Source: Malurus cyaneus samueli
Taxonomy: Eukaryota > Chordata > Aves > Passeriformes > Maluridae
Reading direction: 5' to 3'
Length of the DNA stretch: 64,000 nucleotides
NCBI GenBank assembly: GCA_009741485.1
Contig: CM019216.1
Coordinates: forward strand, 52,587,943-52,651,942
Below the pieces are notes generated by a model. It ran no database searches and was not told where the DNA came from. It was given only the letters and a program-made list of their open reading frames with translations. Position numbers and translations under genes: made by a program. This document shows, one piece after another, positions 37,109 to 51,529 of the stretch (positions are counted from its first letter, which is position 1; every line of letters starts with the position of its first letter).

Positions 37109-37291
37109 TTATCTGATAACCAGAAACTACTTAACAAGATGCTCATTTACTATCTAGTTAGCTTCACATGTTTAAAGTATAAAATTCTATCACTTGTTAT
37201 TAGAACAAACATCCTATCTGCTGTGAGCTAATCTTTTATGGCAGATGCACAGTCTTAAATGTATAAATCTATTAGAAAACCGATCTGATAA
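37109..37291. promoter_or_regulatory. Candidate GATA/E-box cluster
   Basis: Within 183 bases lie a palindromic double GATA site TTATCTGATAA (37109-37119), CTATCT (37214-37219), an E-box CAGATG (37242-37247) and TGATAA (37286-37291). Dense GATA sites with an E-box are typical of erythroid GATA1/TAL1 enhancers, and the human HBS1L-MYB interval is known to contain such enhancers. Activity here is inference; AT-rich DNA raises the chance rate. Confidence 0.3.
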
Positions 37292-38238
37292 AAATTTATG
37301 CCTGCAAAATGATGATTCACTTATATCAATGTACTTGTCACTCAGACCTTAAAAAAATACATATAATACCACAGAATTGGGTGGGTGCTTAAAATATGCA
37401 GGACTTCGATAATAGAAAAACATTCGCCACAAAATATAAAGGAGAAACACCAATTAAAAAGTGAAATTACCAGTCCAAAGTTTACAAGTTTGTACCTGAT
37501 ATATTATGAACAGGAGCATGTAAAGGAGCATTTGATCTTAGGGTGCTGGAGCAGCTACCTCATGGGTGACAGCATCATTTCAGTTTAACTGGAGATAACT
37601 CATCTCCCCAGTTTTTGTGTCTGTACTTTATAAAAGCAAACATGGCTTAGGCCTTATGAATCAATATTTTAATACTGTGTCCAAAGCTGAGCTGATATGT
37701 CTGTTCTAATTAAACATCATGCTACCTGCAAAATACCCCATCTGAAAATATTATTGTCTCACTTTCACATAAACATTTGCTTAGTGTGCTTAAAATTATA
37801 ATTGTTTTATGTGATTTTGTAGCTGATTGCAGATGTGGTGAGCTTTCACCTGTGTATTGAAGTCCACGTGTGTTTTATATTTGTATCCATGGAATGAATT
37901 CGCTGCGAGACACAACATAGCAGTGGAAGCCAAATTCAGTTAGCATGTATTTTTTTTTTTTTTTTGCCAAACCATGCATGGATACAATGGTTCTTTCTGT
38001 TTCTCTGCTCTGGACAAAATATTATCCTACAATACTTCACAACTTCACACTGGTGCCTTGCACCAATCGTTCCTGCAGACAACACCTGTGTAACACCAGA
38101 GGCTAATACCTCTGACTTACAATATTAATTACATTATCTTTGAGTGGAGGAGATCCCAGCAGCAATGAAGTCTCTCTTTGCCATGCATTCATGGAAATCA
38201 AGAATTAACTTAATTTTTCTACTTAGTAATTTTAGTGG

Positions 38239-38281
38239 TTTTTTTTTTTGGTGGGGTGATTTTCAAAAAAAAAAAAAAAAA
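38239..38281. repeat. Poly(T)/poly(A) inverted pair
   Basis: Eleven T, a 15-base GT-rich spacer and seventeen A can fold back on each other. Homopolymer slippage is the simplest origin. Confidence 0.7.
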
Positions 38282-41200
38282 TCATATATTTAATTATCAT
38301 AAAATTCAGTGGCAGGATGCAAGAGAGGGACTCAAATTAGTGCTCCCTCAGATGGAAAAACACGTAAAAGTGAATGTTACATGCTCTGCGTACATGCAGA
38401 GTTTCACATTAGTCATAGTGTGGGCCCAGTGATGGGTCACAGAGATACAGAGACAATTCTCGTTACAGCTGTGAAGAGTAGTTAGGGGACAACAGATACA
38501 GTGCTAAAGAATCCATGTTTCATCCCTTCACTGCTTGTGAAATAGCTTATTTTATTTGACGTAAACTATTCCTATAGTCTGAAATATTTAATGGAAATTG
38601 TCACAGACTATCCATATTACTTCAGTTGATGCTAGAATATTCAGAACTTAATGAAATTTCTTCTATTTGGTATTTAATAATTGACACTCTGCAGGATTTC
38701 GAGTAAGTGAATTAAGTCAGTGTCATTTTGCAAGGTACATAAAAGTGTATTCAGTGAAATTTAATCAAGAACATCTGTCAATATTTTAGTCCTGTAGCAT
38801 ATTAATAATAAAATGTCTAGTTGCCACTCACCACCCTTATTCTGGTGAAACAGTAGATAGAGGCATCAGTAATTTGCTGGATTTCATAACTTGAGGTCAT
38901 AATTTACAGTTTGATGCAATGTCAGCCCTCTGTATTGGTCTGTTAAAGGAAAGTTTAGAATGACTGGAAATGTTACCAGCAGGATGAGTAAGGGCATCCT
39001 TTGCAACAGTGACAGAAAATATTCCTACTTCACTTTAGTTCAGCTGTGGCCATGAGGAAATTCACATTTCATTCCAAATAAAAGCTACAGGAGAATTCTA
39101 CTTATAGTGCCCAACTACAAGATGCTGGTCATCTTTTTATAGAAATTCATTTGGGACCTGTTTCAAACCTTATGAATGTCAATAATTGCATTTGCTTTCG
39201 TGAATCAATTTGAAACTAACCAGACTAACAAAATATATAAATAAGAGGATTTTTGTAGAATCAAAGTACAAAATTGTGTGTTGAGGTCCAGTGAAGTAAG
39301 TTGTGTTAGAGAGATGCCCTATTACTGCTAGAGAAACCATGAACTGAGCAACAAAAGATAATAATAGGTATAGCAAATTTCTTATCTACATTCTCAGGCA
39401 GGGAGAAAATGTCAGTGGATGTTATCTGTGGAAACACAAGATCATATTAAAAAAAAAAAAAAAAAAAGAAGAAGTGAGATATAGCAAAGAGGAGCCAAAT
39501 AAGCAGGGGCCCCTTTGAGCCTGAGGAGTTGGGAGAGCACCACTGGAACAAGTCAGTCCTGAGCCATTATTTGACTAAAGGGGAAGGCATCAAGTGAGTT
39601 CTGCTAAGGACCGGGAAACTCAACTAGATCCGTTTATTCCTGATTATAGGGGCTTTAGTCAGGGGAAATACCTTGTATTTTGCTCCTTGGTAAAGTTTGC
39701 ACTTCAGGTAATGAACTGTGCCTCAGAGAAGGGCCTTAAAGAGGTCTGGGCATGGTACTGTTTTTTTTTTTTCCTGGCAGGTGAGGGAGCCTGCAGTTTA
39801 CAAAGATATGGAGACTTAGCAACTACTGTGTGCTTGTATGAGACTTCCCGTATCTTGCGATAAAAATACGGTGATTTCCAGTATTTTAAAGCAGTCTTGA
39901 CATATTATATTTGAAGGCATATCAAGAAAAAATATAATCTCTCAAAACAAAGATGAGAAAAGATATTTTTCAATCAATTGAATTGAAATTTTTAAGAAAA
40001 CTTCCTGTGTGCTGAAAAGTAACTGTTCTTCAATCAGAAAAAATATGCTTGTCTCAGGCTGTAAGCTCTTTGGAAAAAGGATTATCAGTAATTTTTTCTG
40101 TATTTTTACCCTACTGAGAACAGCATCACGTTCTTGTGAACATCAAGAACAATAGCAGTAAAATATCGGTATCTTAAAGGTGAATATAAATATATATACA
40201 TTTATGACCAATCAAAACACTGTCAATGTACTGGAAGTCCTCTTGTAAGTCTTACAGCAGAGTTGCATTTGTGCATATTACAGTACTTCTGTAAGGCTCC
40301 TGAAATAAATTAGTGTTGTCCAAATGAGCACCATTTCTTGACTGCAACGTCTTTATTGTGACTGAATATTAAGTTGTGAGTGTTTAAAAATTTAACTTTA
40401 TAACCTGAATGCAACTATCATATCTTTCTAAAGAAAATACTGTTCAGGAATAGCCCCAGAGGAACAGATTTTTCTCACTTTTATGTCATGCTCTCCTTCT
40501 GAAAAGAATCCTAAGCTATGTGTGAAATAGTAGAAAACTTACCAACAAAATTAAAGAACCCATAGTTAGTCACATTGGTTCTGAGCTTCCAAGGCACAAA
40601 ATGAGCTATTAAAATCTTGTTGGGATGTTTTCTATTGTAAATAAACTGGGAGAAATCAATCAACTGAGAATGGAAGACAAAAATATAGCCATAATAAAGA
40701 TACATCCATGAAGAAAGGAAAATAATAACTAAGGGAAGTCCAAATGATTGCATATATTTCCTTCAGCAAGGGCAAAATCTGTAAAACTAGGTCGATGTTC
40801 AGTTATTCCCAAACTATGCCATCCTGTCTCTCTGTTTGGAAGCTAAATTTGTCTCTTACAGTGCTTTATATCCGTAACAAAAAGCCAAACACAGATAGAT
40901 TTTCAATATAGTTTAAATGTGACCTCAGCATCAGCAGTATTTAGCTGGTGAAAGGATGGATGTGTTGCTTTGATTACAAAAGTTTTATCTCATGGGAATG
41001 CTCAAACAATCTGTTCCAGTTATAAGCAATATGACTATTTATAGTCTGAGCCTAATACAGACATAACACACCTGACTCTGAACAGTAAATACTTTGTGAG
41101 GGTTAGAAAGTGAAAAAAGAGATGCTTGCAGGCATTGCCACATGGTGTACAGCATTTGCTGAGAATGACAATGCAACATCTGCAGATTCCCACAGGATGT

Positions 41201-41943
41201 GTAATTCTTGTTATTACAGGGTCTCATCCAATTTATTTGACATTATTGTAAGAGTCACAAAAAAATGAATTGATTTTGCTCCTTAGCTTGTCATGTAAAA
41301 TACTGGTTAAATACAGAGTTTATATTTGGATAAGTGAAATAAAACCTTCCTATTCCCACACCCTGAATAAGCACTTTCACCTTGTTTAAGATCATTCCAA
41401 AAATAACAGGAAGCAGGCAGGTAATAGGTACTATCTGGCCTAACATTATAATTGCAGCCCCAGGCAAGCAGGGAATAATAGATTCTTCTATACACATTTT
41501 CCTCATGACCAGATCTTCAAGGAAAAGGGGCAACTGTAATAATAAAGAATCCAAATCTTCAGAAACCTTTTAAAAGCAAATTGATTAAAACATTACTTAG
41601 AAAAATCAATTATTTCTACCAGTTCTATGCAGCACGGGCATGGTTGTTTGCTATTTACTCTGTTTCCCTTCACTGAGGGGAAATGTCTAATGAAAAGCAA
41701 ATTATAGAGAGACTTGTATAACCACAGGTCAGCTGATGAGTGAAGAAAAGTAAGCTTGTGCTTAAAAACAAAGTTTTCGGTTGTCACAGTGTGCAAATGC
41801 TAGATTATAACTACTCTTTATTAGGTTTTCTGATGGTAGGAGTTAGGGAAGGCATGAACTGGGAAGGCATGAGCAGCAAGGGAAGCTGGATTGCCATGCT
41901 TATTGTGGGGATCTCATTGTACATTAATCTATCTAAGCTGTCT

Positions 41944-41971
41944 GTCCATCCATCCATCCATTCATCCATCC
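41944..41971 (+). repeat. (TCCA)n microsatellite
   Basis: Tetranucleotide CATC/TCCA run with one interruption (ATTC). Confidence 0.9.
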
Positions 41972-42240
41972 TTTGTGAGCATAACCAGCTATAGGTACAT
42001 TTCCATATGTGCCAAAAATCTTATATTAATGGTGTTTGTGTCTTCAGCTGTCAATTTCCTGCTGTTTGTTGGTGACCTTGGCTTCACCCTTGACAACTGC
42101 AGTGATCTCGACTTCCATGGTACCTGTTTGTATTTCAGCAACCTCTCATGAACTAAACTTAGCCCGGAAAAGCAAGAAGTGAAGCCCGCACTTGGCCTTT
42201 CAAGTGGCAAAGTGGTTGGAGGTAGAACAACAATGTTGAC

Positions 42241-42404
42241 ATGACTCAGTGACAGAAAAGTCAGATGGGATCATGGGAAGAAGCAATGTGGCCTTTAGGT
42301 ATCTCTTTGTCAGGGACACACACACAAATGTGGGTGATCTGCAGGCAGCTGTGTAAGACCATCACCTTAACAGTGTAAGCATGACTTATGATGGTCCCTT
42401 CTGA
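42241..42404. promoter_or_regulatory. Candidate NF-E2-like / E-box / GATA group
   Basis: ATGACTCAGTG (42241-42251) is one mismatch from an NF-E2/MAF site. CAGATG follows at 42262-42267, and a TGATAA lies near 42400. The combination is suggestive of erythroid regulation but each motif is common. Confidence 0.22.
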
Positions 42405-45400
42405 TAAAGGGTTATAGCTAAGCCACCATCAGTAAATTAAAATTAGGAAAAAAGCTGTATGCCATCAACTTTTCCTTTCGTTGTTTGATTCATGGGCATG
42501 AGAATTCACATAACGATATTTCTCAAAGAGTGCTCCCATTCATTAGTGCAAATTTTTTCTACTGAGCTCTAAATGGTTAGTTCTGCAATATTAGTGTGAC
42601 AATTCCTGGGGGATATGTACACCATCAACAAAAAGGGCTCTATGCTCATGAAATACACGGCCTGCAGATGATCAGTATATATGTCTCAGCTCTCAGCTCT
42701 TGCTAAACTATCTTGCTAAACTTGTCTGGACTGAGGACATTTGGTTTTGCTCTTTCCTGTGGGCCTCCCACTAGGAAACAAAAACTAGTTGATTTCAGTA
42801 TTTCTATCTGCTCTCAAAACCCACCTGATTCTGAAAAATCAAAAATCCCCCCTCAAAAAATCACAGAATGAAAAATTGATCTCTGCAAAAGCAAGAAAAA
42901 CATTTACAAAACAGTTAATGAAACCTCTGGTGTGCAAAAGACAATGAGTAATGTACCAAGAATAACATGTGTGATTTGTTTAACTAGAAATACTGCACTT
43001 CATTATGCGTCTTTCAACAGGCAGTGAAGACTGTAAGGCTTTTCCTGGTAACAGCAGTGAGAGCTGGAAGACAATACTTTATGCTCATTTGTAACCCACA
43101 CACAAGTTCCTGCTGATTTATGACTTAGCTCCCACATTCAGTAATAACAGAAGTACCTTTAACCTTGAGATCATCTTCTCTCGAATTGTTTCATCTTCAT
43201 TCGAATTACTTAACTGGTTTCTGTGTAAGTTTATTGTTCCTTTCTGACAAATGTTCTTTTCTGTCTTGTCCAGGAATACTGATCATTGTACAGATTATAA
43301 ATCAAGAAAAGTCTAATGTTATTACATAATATGGCCTCCTATGTAAACTATGTGAAGCAGTTCTTATTTGAATTGATGCATGGCTTTTAGATGTACATAT
43401 TATCCTGAAGTCTTGAGTAAATGCTTCACAGACAGAAAAAAAAGGTTGAGGCCTGCAGCTAACAGCCCCTGACCACTCTGTTCTGCTTTCCTTTCTACAG
43501 CAGATCTTTTGGACTACATTTATACTTCTGAACAAAACAGACTGGAGATTGTGCATTGGCCCAGAAAACATGTAACATGGCTTGAATCCAGATCCAAAAA
43601 TCCCCACCACCCCATCCCAACCAGATTCATTTTATCCAGAACTGGGGAAAGATTCATGTAACAAGCTGTCCATTTAGTGATACCTGCACGTTTTCCAGGG
43701 CAGTAGTGCTAGCTGTCAAGGATCAAAGAGTGCTAGAACGGTAGAAGTAAAAGAAGCTGCAGAAGGGTGTGTGAGAATGAGCTCTGACCCTATTTTACTT
43801 GCATGTGTAAGAAAAACTCAGTGACCTTTATCTAAGCTTGCAGCCACTGTCTTTGGTTTCTCCATTTACAATTTACTTCTCTGTCATTTGTGCACCACTC
43901 CCTCTCCACATACTCCACTCTCCCCATCTATTTGTCTTGATTAATGTGTACCTGATAAACATATTTTGTACACCCATTCTGGGGGCCTCAGAATCTCCAA
44001 GATGTGTGCTCTTACATTTTCAACCTGCATTCCAGTTCTTGCATATTTTGTGTCCTGCTTGTTCTCCCAATAAGTATATGAGGTGGTAGCTATCCCTAAA
44101 GCAGGTTAACAGCTAGCTGGGCTAACTTTTCATGCTGAGGAAATGAGCAGGTGTTGTCCATCCCAGGGAAAGTAATGTGTCAGGAAACATTCAAACTGGC
44201 ACAATTGATCATGAGATCATGGTAATTGTAATAATATGACAAAGTAGCATTTTGAGAATTGAAAATCCGGAGCATTTACAGAAGGATGAATTATCCTGAA
44301 GGAGGCATACTGGTCACAACTCTGTACAATTGTCTTCTGAAGCTGTCTTAAAATCAACTTTACCTCTGAACTAGGGGGAGGGAAGTGGGTGTGGGACAGG
44401 ACATCAAGACCTACTGTGTAGGTGACTTTTCAGTATGAATTCTGCTATATTGCTAATTTTTATGGCATTGAATTTTCTTCACAGGTTTAGGTGGGCAGAG
44501 GAGGCCCTTCATTGTTCCCATTCATGTGCAGAGATAGTAGAAAGTTTTTTGTTTTTTTTTTTTTTTGTTTTTAATGTTTTGGTTTTGGGTTTTCTTTAGT
44601 ATTCTCATGGTGTGGGGATATTTTTGGCAGTATTTTTCTTTCAAAAGGTATCATATCCTCTTGGAGAAAGCAATGTATGAAAGACCCAGCCCTTCAAGCT
44701 GAAATACTTGAACATTGAAAGATACCCACTAATACCATCCTAGTTTTATGTGGCTGTTTGAGGAGGAAAGAGAGAAGTTTTGATTCTTGCTGCCCAATCA
44801 TACTTCTTCCATGATGGTGATGAGTTTTTTTTCTCTGGTAGGCAGGGGGTATCACTTCCTTCTTCCCTCAATATGCCTGAAGGCAGCAAGTGAGGTCTCA
44901 GGAAAGATGTTCACCGCACTTAAATAAGGGGCAGCTCCAAGCAAAACTCTTCTGTTCAGACAGCTGCTACTGGGACAACAAGGTAGGATGGGAATGTGGT
45001 ACAGAGTTTGGGACAGTTGTATTTGGGAATGAGCTAAGGAGTAGGGGTCATGGTATGTGATGGTATGGCTAGGGGCCTCAAATTATCCTAATGGAGGTAG
45101 TTGACTTCAGTGCTTAAAATGTGTTCCTTTTTGCTAGCTAGTATCTAACTTTTTTATAAATGCAGCTGATTTTCTTCTCAAGTTTCTACACTGGACCTCT
45201 GACACTTACACAAAGTCAGACATGATTCATATTACTTTTGAGACTGCTTCAAATATAGATGCAGGTGGCATCACAATAGTGTTGGATGTTACCCTCTGCA
45301 AAATGTGCCTTTCTCAAAACCACAGTCTGCCTTTGTGGTTGTTGTTTTAGAAGCAGCCCTTCAGCTGGTGTTATCACATGATGACACAAGTGTGGGAAAT

Positions 45401-48400
45401 GAGACAGTCAACAGGTGCTAAGAGACATTGAATACTAGAAGCAAGAAAAAAGTGAAAAAAAAAAGAGTAAAGTTAGGCCAAGGAGGTACAAAAGGACTAG
45501 AAATGTTAAAAATGAAATTTTCAAGGTAAAAACAACTCAAGCCAAGAGAATTATAGGTCATTCTGGCTAGATCAGAGGAAACACTCTGTGAGAGCAATAT
45601 ATTTATAGCCCATATCATCATATGATTGTAAGATTTCCCTACTCTATTACATCATCTAGGACTAAGTAGAAAAAAAAAACCTTTGATTTACTGCTCTTTA
45701 TTTGGAAGGTTTTGCTCGCAACAGTAAAGCCTTACAACACTTAGTTGTTTTAGTTGTTTCTTTTTCAGTTGAACTTAATTTCAGGACATGGATTCCAGGG
45801 CAACCATAGATCTGGGGCAAACTCCATACTAGACGTGTTGAAAAGTTACGGTAGATACTGTAAGTCAAATGTCACAAATTTTCCTCTTTTTAAAAAAAAC
45901 CACCTTGAATTCCTAAGGTAATGAGCAATTGATTGTGCATTTGATTGTGCCCAGAGGTCTATCTCTTTGTATGTCTCTTGCCCCTTCTGATTTCACTAGC
46001 CAGTTTCTAGAAATTTCAAAATGTGGCAAGTATCTCAAAGGTAATTATGGTCCTAAGTGTTTCTTGGAATTCAGCTTCTTAGTGGAATACCATCATAGAT
46101 TAATACTGCACTAGAGCAAAAGGAAGAAGTCGTCAACAGTTGCAAAAAACATTTTCCTTGTTGTCCAATGCACCTGCACATAGTGGCTGACCACAGAGCA
46201 CATCAATCTCACCCGGTCAGCCAAAAAGGAATTATTGTTGAGACATTATTGTGGTCAAAATGGGTGAGGGAAAAAGGATTCAAATCTGTAGGAAACCATC
46301 GATTCCTTTGCTTATAGAACCACCTGTTAATTACACATACAAAGCTTCCCTGCAATCAGGAATATTCAGCATGCAGTAGGTTATTCAATAGGCATATGCA
46401 TGAAGAAATACCCCAAATGCATCTTTAAATGCAGTTAAATAGGTGTACAAAATAGCTAAGGAATATGTTGATATGTCTATGCATAAATTCAAAACATTCA
46501 AATGTTTACTTGCATAAACAAATACAATGTACAATTACAGAACTTGCAATACAGGCACACAGAAAATTATATTATCTTTTCAGCTTGATTGGCATTATCA
46601 ATTTTCTCCAGACTACTGACAAAAATCTCAGGTCCAATTAAAAAAGAATAACTGTCCCAGAAGCATTTTAATATATTAGTACAAGACCAAAATTGAGCAT
46701 AATTAATTGTAAGGATACATGTTTCAAAGCGAAGAGTGATAACAAAAGGTATCTTCTGAAACAAAGGCTGAGCCAAACTTTTGGTCCAAGACATTGTTTT
46801 TTCATTGCTATCACCACTGAGGCACATGGCCCATCGTGGCTTCTCAGCCAACCCTTTTTTTTATGAGTCATCATGGGATCAAAAGTCTGTCAAACAGCAG
46901 AACAGAGATAAACACATCCATAGCCACACTGTCATATATATGTCTTCACAGTTTTGTTCCAACATAGCAGAAGAGGAGACTCAAAATGGCTGTTTCCTCA
47001 AGTCCAGCAACTTCTTCCAGTGCTACTCTGCATAAGCTTTGGTGAGTTGAACAAAGGACAAAAATGTCTGTAAACAAGACTAGAATTAGCAAGGGCCGTG
47101 GGAGTCTGCCTGGTCACTGCTGTAGATTAGCCTGCGCTCCTGACTCCTCTGCCCAGCTGAAACACTGTGCTGCCCCAGGAATTGTTTCCAAAAATGTGCT
47201 TCTTCCATCGGTGGCAAACCCTTGATTTAACAAAAAATTCCAGGAGGGAGAAGTGTGAGGGCAACTACTGGCAAAACTGCTTTACAGCTTTACTTTTATT
47301 GATTTTAAATTGAACCTCTATAAAAGATCAGGCCTTCTATGTAAAAGACTGTATTGTACTGGTAAAGAAAATCTGCAGCAACTGCTCCCCAGAGACTGAG
47401 TACAGTCAAAATAAAAAATTCTGCAGAATAATTAACAGGTGTTAGTGAAAATGGGGTGAAGTGGTTTTAGGCGTATATCCTGAAGGAAGTAGCATGGTAC
47501 CCTACTAAATAGTGCATTACAGGAAAATGAAATTCTACGCACCTAGTTGCTGTTGAACCTCTAAGAACTGCCATTGCACAGGTGTTTAGTAAGGCAGGAG
47601 CTAAGAAGGAAGTCTGGAGCACAACTTCATCCTTCTTAAAAGTGTCTTAGCATTGCTCCAGCAGACAACTAAAATCATCCTGAAATGTTACAGAGGGCAA
47701 TGTCAAATAGCAGTATGGCTGCTGCACTCTACAGGAGCATCCAGGTCCAAAACTCAATGATGTCAATCATGACGTGGTTGAGTGGGCACTGGATTAGAGC
47801 CAAATTGGAGGAGGCAGGGAATCTGCTCTCAGTGTTTGGGAAGGGAAGAAGCCCACACAACCCACCCTATAGCAATCAGCAAGAGAGCTCTTCTTGTGTA
47901 CTTACACACTCAAAACACTGTAATCCAAAGGAAATTTGACCTGTCTTTGACTATCCAAAGCTTGCAATAGCTATACCAGAAGAGGTACAGAATGTAGTGC
48001 TGCACAGTTAACTAATCTGACAGACTGAAGTTTATGGATCCACAGTATGGACTCATGGAGAAGACCAAAGACAAAGAAATATCCTGAATAACTGAATACA
48101 AACAAAGAAACTCCAAAAGGTATTCTTTGAGAAAAATACCTGTTTGACATATGAAAACTCTGACCACATTATGAGTCACTGCAAGTGACTTCTGATGATT
48201 CACTGCTATTTTTAAAAACTCTGATAACAATCATAACAATCTCTAGTTGTTTCAGTAACTTGTTTTTTTTTTCTTGTGAATAAATGTTTTGGGTAATTTT
48301 CATCAAAAATCGGTGATTTACTTCTCTTCTTTTTAAGCCTCTAAACAGCCATACCAGTGGGCTATAGTGGGTAAGATTGCTTACATGTCTTGCTCCTCAT

Positions 48401-51400
48401 GTCTTGGAAGGCCATTTCCTGTGCAGAGAATCAATCTTGACCGCTCTATCTCAGATGGTAAGTTATTTGGCATTCTGGTGGTGATGATCATCTCCCAGGA
48501 ACTGGACCAAGGAAACAGAACTCATGCTAGCAGACTGCTAGCAATGCCACCAGAGTATGTCTCTTGGCCTTTGAGTTGTGACATCCTCCTTACTTACACA
48601 GGAAGGTCAAGTCGCTTTTTTACACCAGTATTATTGCTCATATAAAAATAGCTTAAATGTTCTGTCAGGTATGAGAAGGTTCCTCCCAGTCAAGCATGAA
48701 TCCCTTTCCAAATGAGGTAATACAAACTGAAAACAAAAAAAAAGTTTTTCCATATCAAAAAGAGACAGTTGTGGGCTGTTTGAGTTTACCTAAGTCAAAG
48801 TAATTTGACACATTCAGTAGTGTCCATGTGGACACAGTAAAAGATTCTGCTCTAAAATTACTAGTGCTCTTGATAGTTCCCACTGTGTTCTGAATTTAGG
48901 CAAGATAAATGTGTAGTGTATTCTAACAGTATCGAGGTATTCAGACAAATTTTGCAGGCAACACTTTTGAAAATTGACATAATACAGTTTTAGAACAGTT
49001 TTGAATAATTTTGGAAGGTCATTCAAGTTTAATCTGCTTTGCAGAGAAATTATTTGCAATAAAATAAATTATACCCTTCCTAGTTCATACCGCAGGAAGA
49101 ATTTCTTTACTCTGTTCATTCTGTGTCTTACTACACACAGGTAATATGAAAATGTTGGATGGGCAATACCAATAGTCAGATAATTCTTCCAGTAATTCTG
49201 CTCTGAATTTTTATACTACTTCTATTCTTCTCATCAGTGTGTGTCTACCATCAACCACATGAAAACAACAAAAAAAAAAAAAAGATGGGTTTGGGTTATT
49301 TGTTGTTCATATGATTGTTGACACTGTGGACATTCCTAATCACTTTCAGTGCAATACTGAAGAGGCTAACCACTAACCAAACCAATCTGAGCCTGGACTG
49401 AGCTAATCTATTTGAATTTATAACAGAATGGTTATTTATTTAGTTTCTAAGTCTCACCTGGGAATAGCAGCTAAGAGTAAATTTTTCCCAAGCTGTTTGT
49501 TAGAAAAATAAGGTAGATATAAAATGAGGTCTTAGAAGTGCAAGAGCAAAAACTTAAGTATTCACTCTGGGTGAGAGACCTAAGACTGATCTAGCTTAGC
49601 ATTCAACATCTGCATTGGCCACTAGCAAATGAGGGGTCTTTCAATTTGAAACCTCCTGATGAATCCATCCTGTGATGATTTGACAGATCTCTTTTAATTA
49701 ATCTGTATTTTGACTTTCTGGCTGTCCTATGGCACTGGTTTGGCCACAATATACTTGGATAGCACATGGAAAAAATATTCTCCTTCTCTTAGGCCTGCTA
49801 TCTGATCATTTTATAGAGGCTCAAGTTCTTATGTTGCAAGAAATAGAAGTAAAAAACAAGAAGGCTTTTACTAAATGTAAAATAATTCTATTGTATTATA
49901 TGAAATATATAGGAAGTGTTGTTTATTTATGAATCAGTCTAAATGTCCAAGTCCCTACTGAATTTTCCATTTAGGAAGTGCATGTAGACCTGGCAGTTTA
50001 TGCCATTTCAGTTACAGTACAGAGATCAACGCTTTTCTGATTCCTATGGGGACATCTGTTCATTAGCGCACAGGGTGGCCAATATCGCTTTAGGTAAAGA
50101 TCAGCTAGTTCCTCTGTTCTACACACTTTGGAAGAATGGCTTTGCTTATAAAATGTAACAAATGTTTCCTGGACTCTAGCCAATATATTTTTGATCCTTT
50201 CTTGATCTTCATTTTCACTAATCCTTTTCTTTTTGTATTCTTGCCTTTTGTTGACATGCCAAAATTCTGTCAGTCTTGTTTCCTCTTTCAAAAAACGTAT
50301 TTTTGTTAAGTTGAATTAAGCATTCTACCCTGTTGCCAAGAGCAAATTAAGTTCCCCCACACTGAAATCAAATTTTGTAAAGTGTCCGGGCAATTAGCTC
50401 TAATATGTGGTTGCTGTAACTCTTAATTTTCCCTTTTTAAGGGTTTTCTTTTCCCTCTGTCTTTGTTTCTGAACAGAAGACGTGAGATTCCTTATTTTCC
50501 CTCTGGTTGTTGCCTTTTAGTTCCTCAGCATCCATCAACCATCCACTGATACTTAGCCAAACCTCACTTTTAATCTGTAACCCAAAGGTATTTAAGTAAC
50601 AAATTGTTCATTCTTCACCCAGAAAGCCAAGCTGGTGGACCAGCCTGCTGGAACTGGAACAGGAACAAAATTTGAAGAACAGACTTCTGAAGAGCTCTCC
50701 CGAGCACCACATTTAAGCATATCAAATGCACATCCAGAGACTTCCCATGACAATTTAAAACTGGCACAGCTCACCCACATAACAACAGATGTCTTTTACA
50801 TCAGAACTTATCCTCTGTGCATTTGTTGTCAGGGATTTGATTCCAAGAGGTTCAAGAGCAAAATAAGTGCACGTAATTATTCCAAGCAGATAGAAAAGGA
50901 AAGGCACAGTTTCTGAAGGATCATGACAAAACTGTGACTGTTGTTATATGATGGAATGGCCCAGCTCTAGCCTAATCTTCTCACAGAACTTTAGCATTCA
51001 CATCTACATCAGCCTACCATAAACTATCTTCTCCAGGCTGCCTTCAGCAAAGAGTTTTTTCTCATCCTATTCCTCAAACCTTTTTCTTGATGTACAGGTA
51101 GGATGCATAAGTATAAGACTTCTCTCTGCTTGCCCTACCAAACACTCTGTGATGAGGAAGGATGTAATCAGAGCCAAGCAAGCAGTTGTTTCAGTTCCAA
51201 TAAAAAGTCATCTTACATCAAAAACTCCAAATAATAATAAAAAAAATCCTGGATGGTTTCCCAATGTCAACTAGATTAGGATCAGCTAATTTGTTCATGA
51301 GAAATTTGACAGTTTGAACATTACTCAGTCAGCCACCGTCCCTCTCTTTCCTTTACATCCCAATTTGTTTTGGCAGACTTAAATAGTGCACATGATAAAG

Positions 51401-51484
51401 CTGTATAATAGTAACAGCCATCGTGCCATTCTAAACATGACACTAAAAGTCAGGAAAAAGCTGCATTGGACTCCAAAAAGACCG

Positions 51485-51529
51485 TTATATATATATCATA
51501 TATATTATATATAAACATATATAAATATC
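51485..51529. repeat. AT-rich microsatellite
   Basis: Imperfect (TA)n run with TATAT words, self-complementary. Confidence 0.85.

Noticed and set aside
49998..50291. 97-codon minus-strand frame rich in Lys, Glu and Arg
   Set aside because: Charged composition follows from a purine-rich strand; no domain, splice sites or paralogue recognised.
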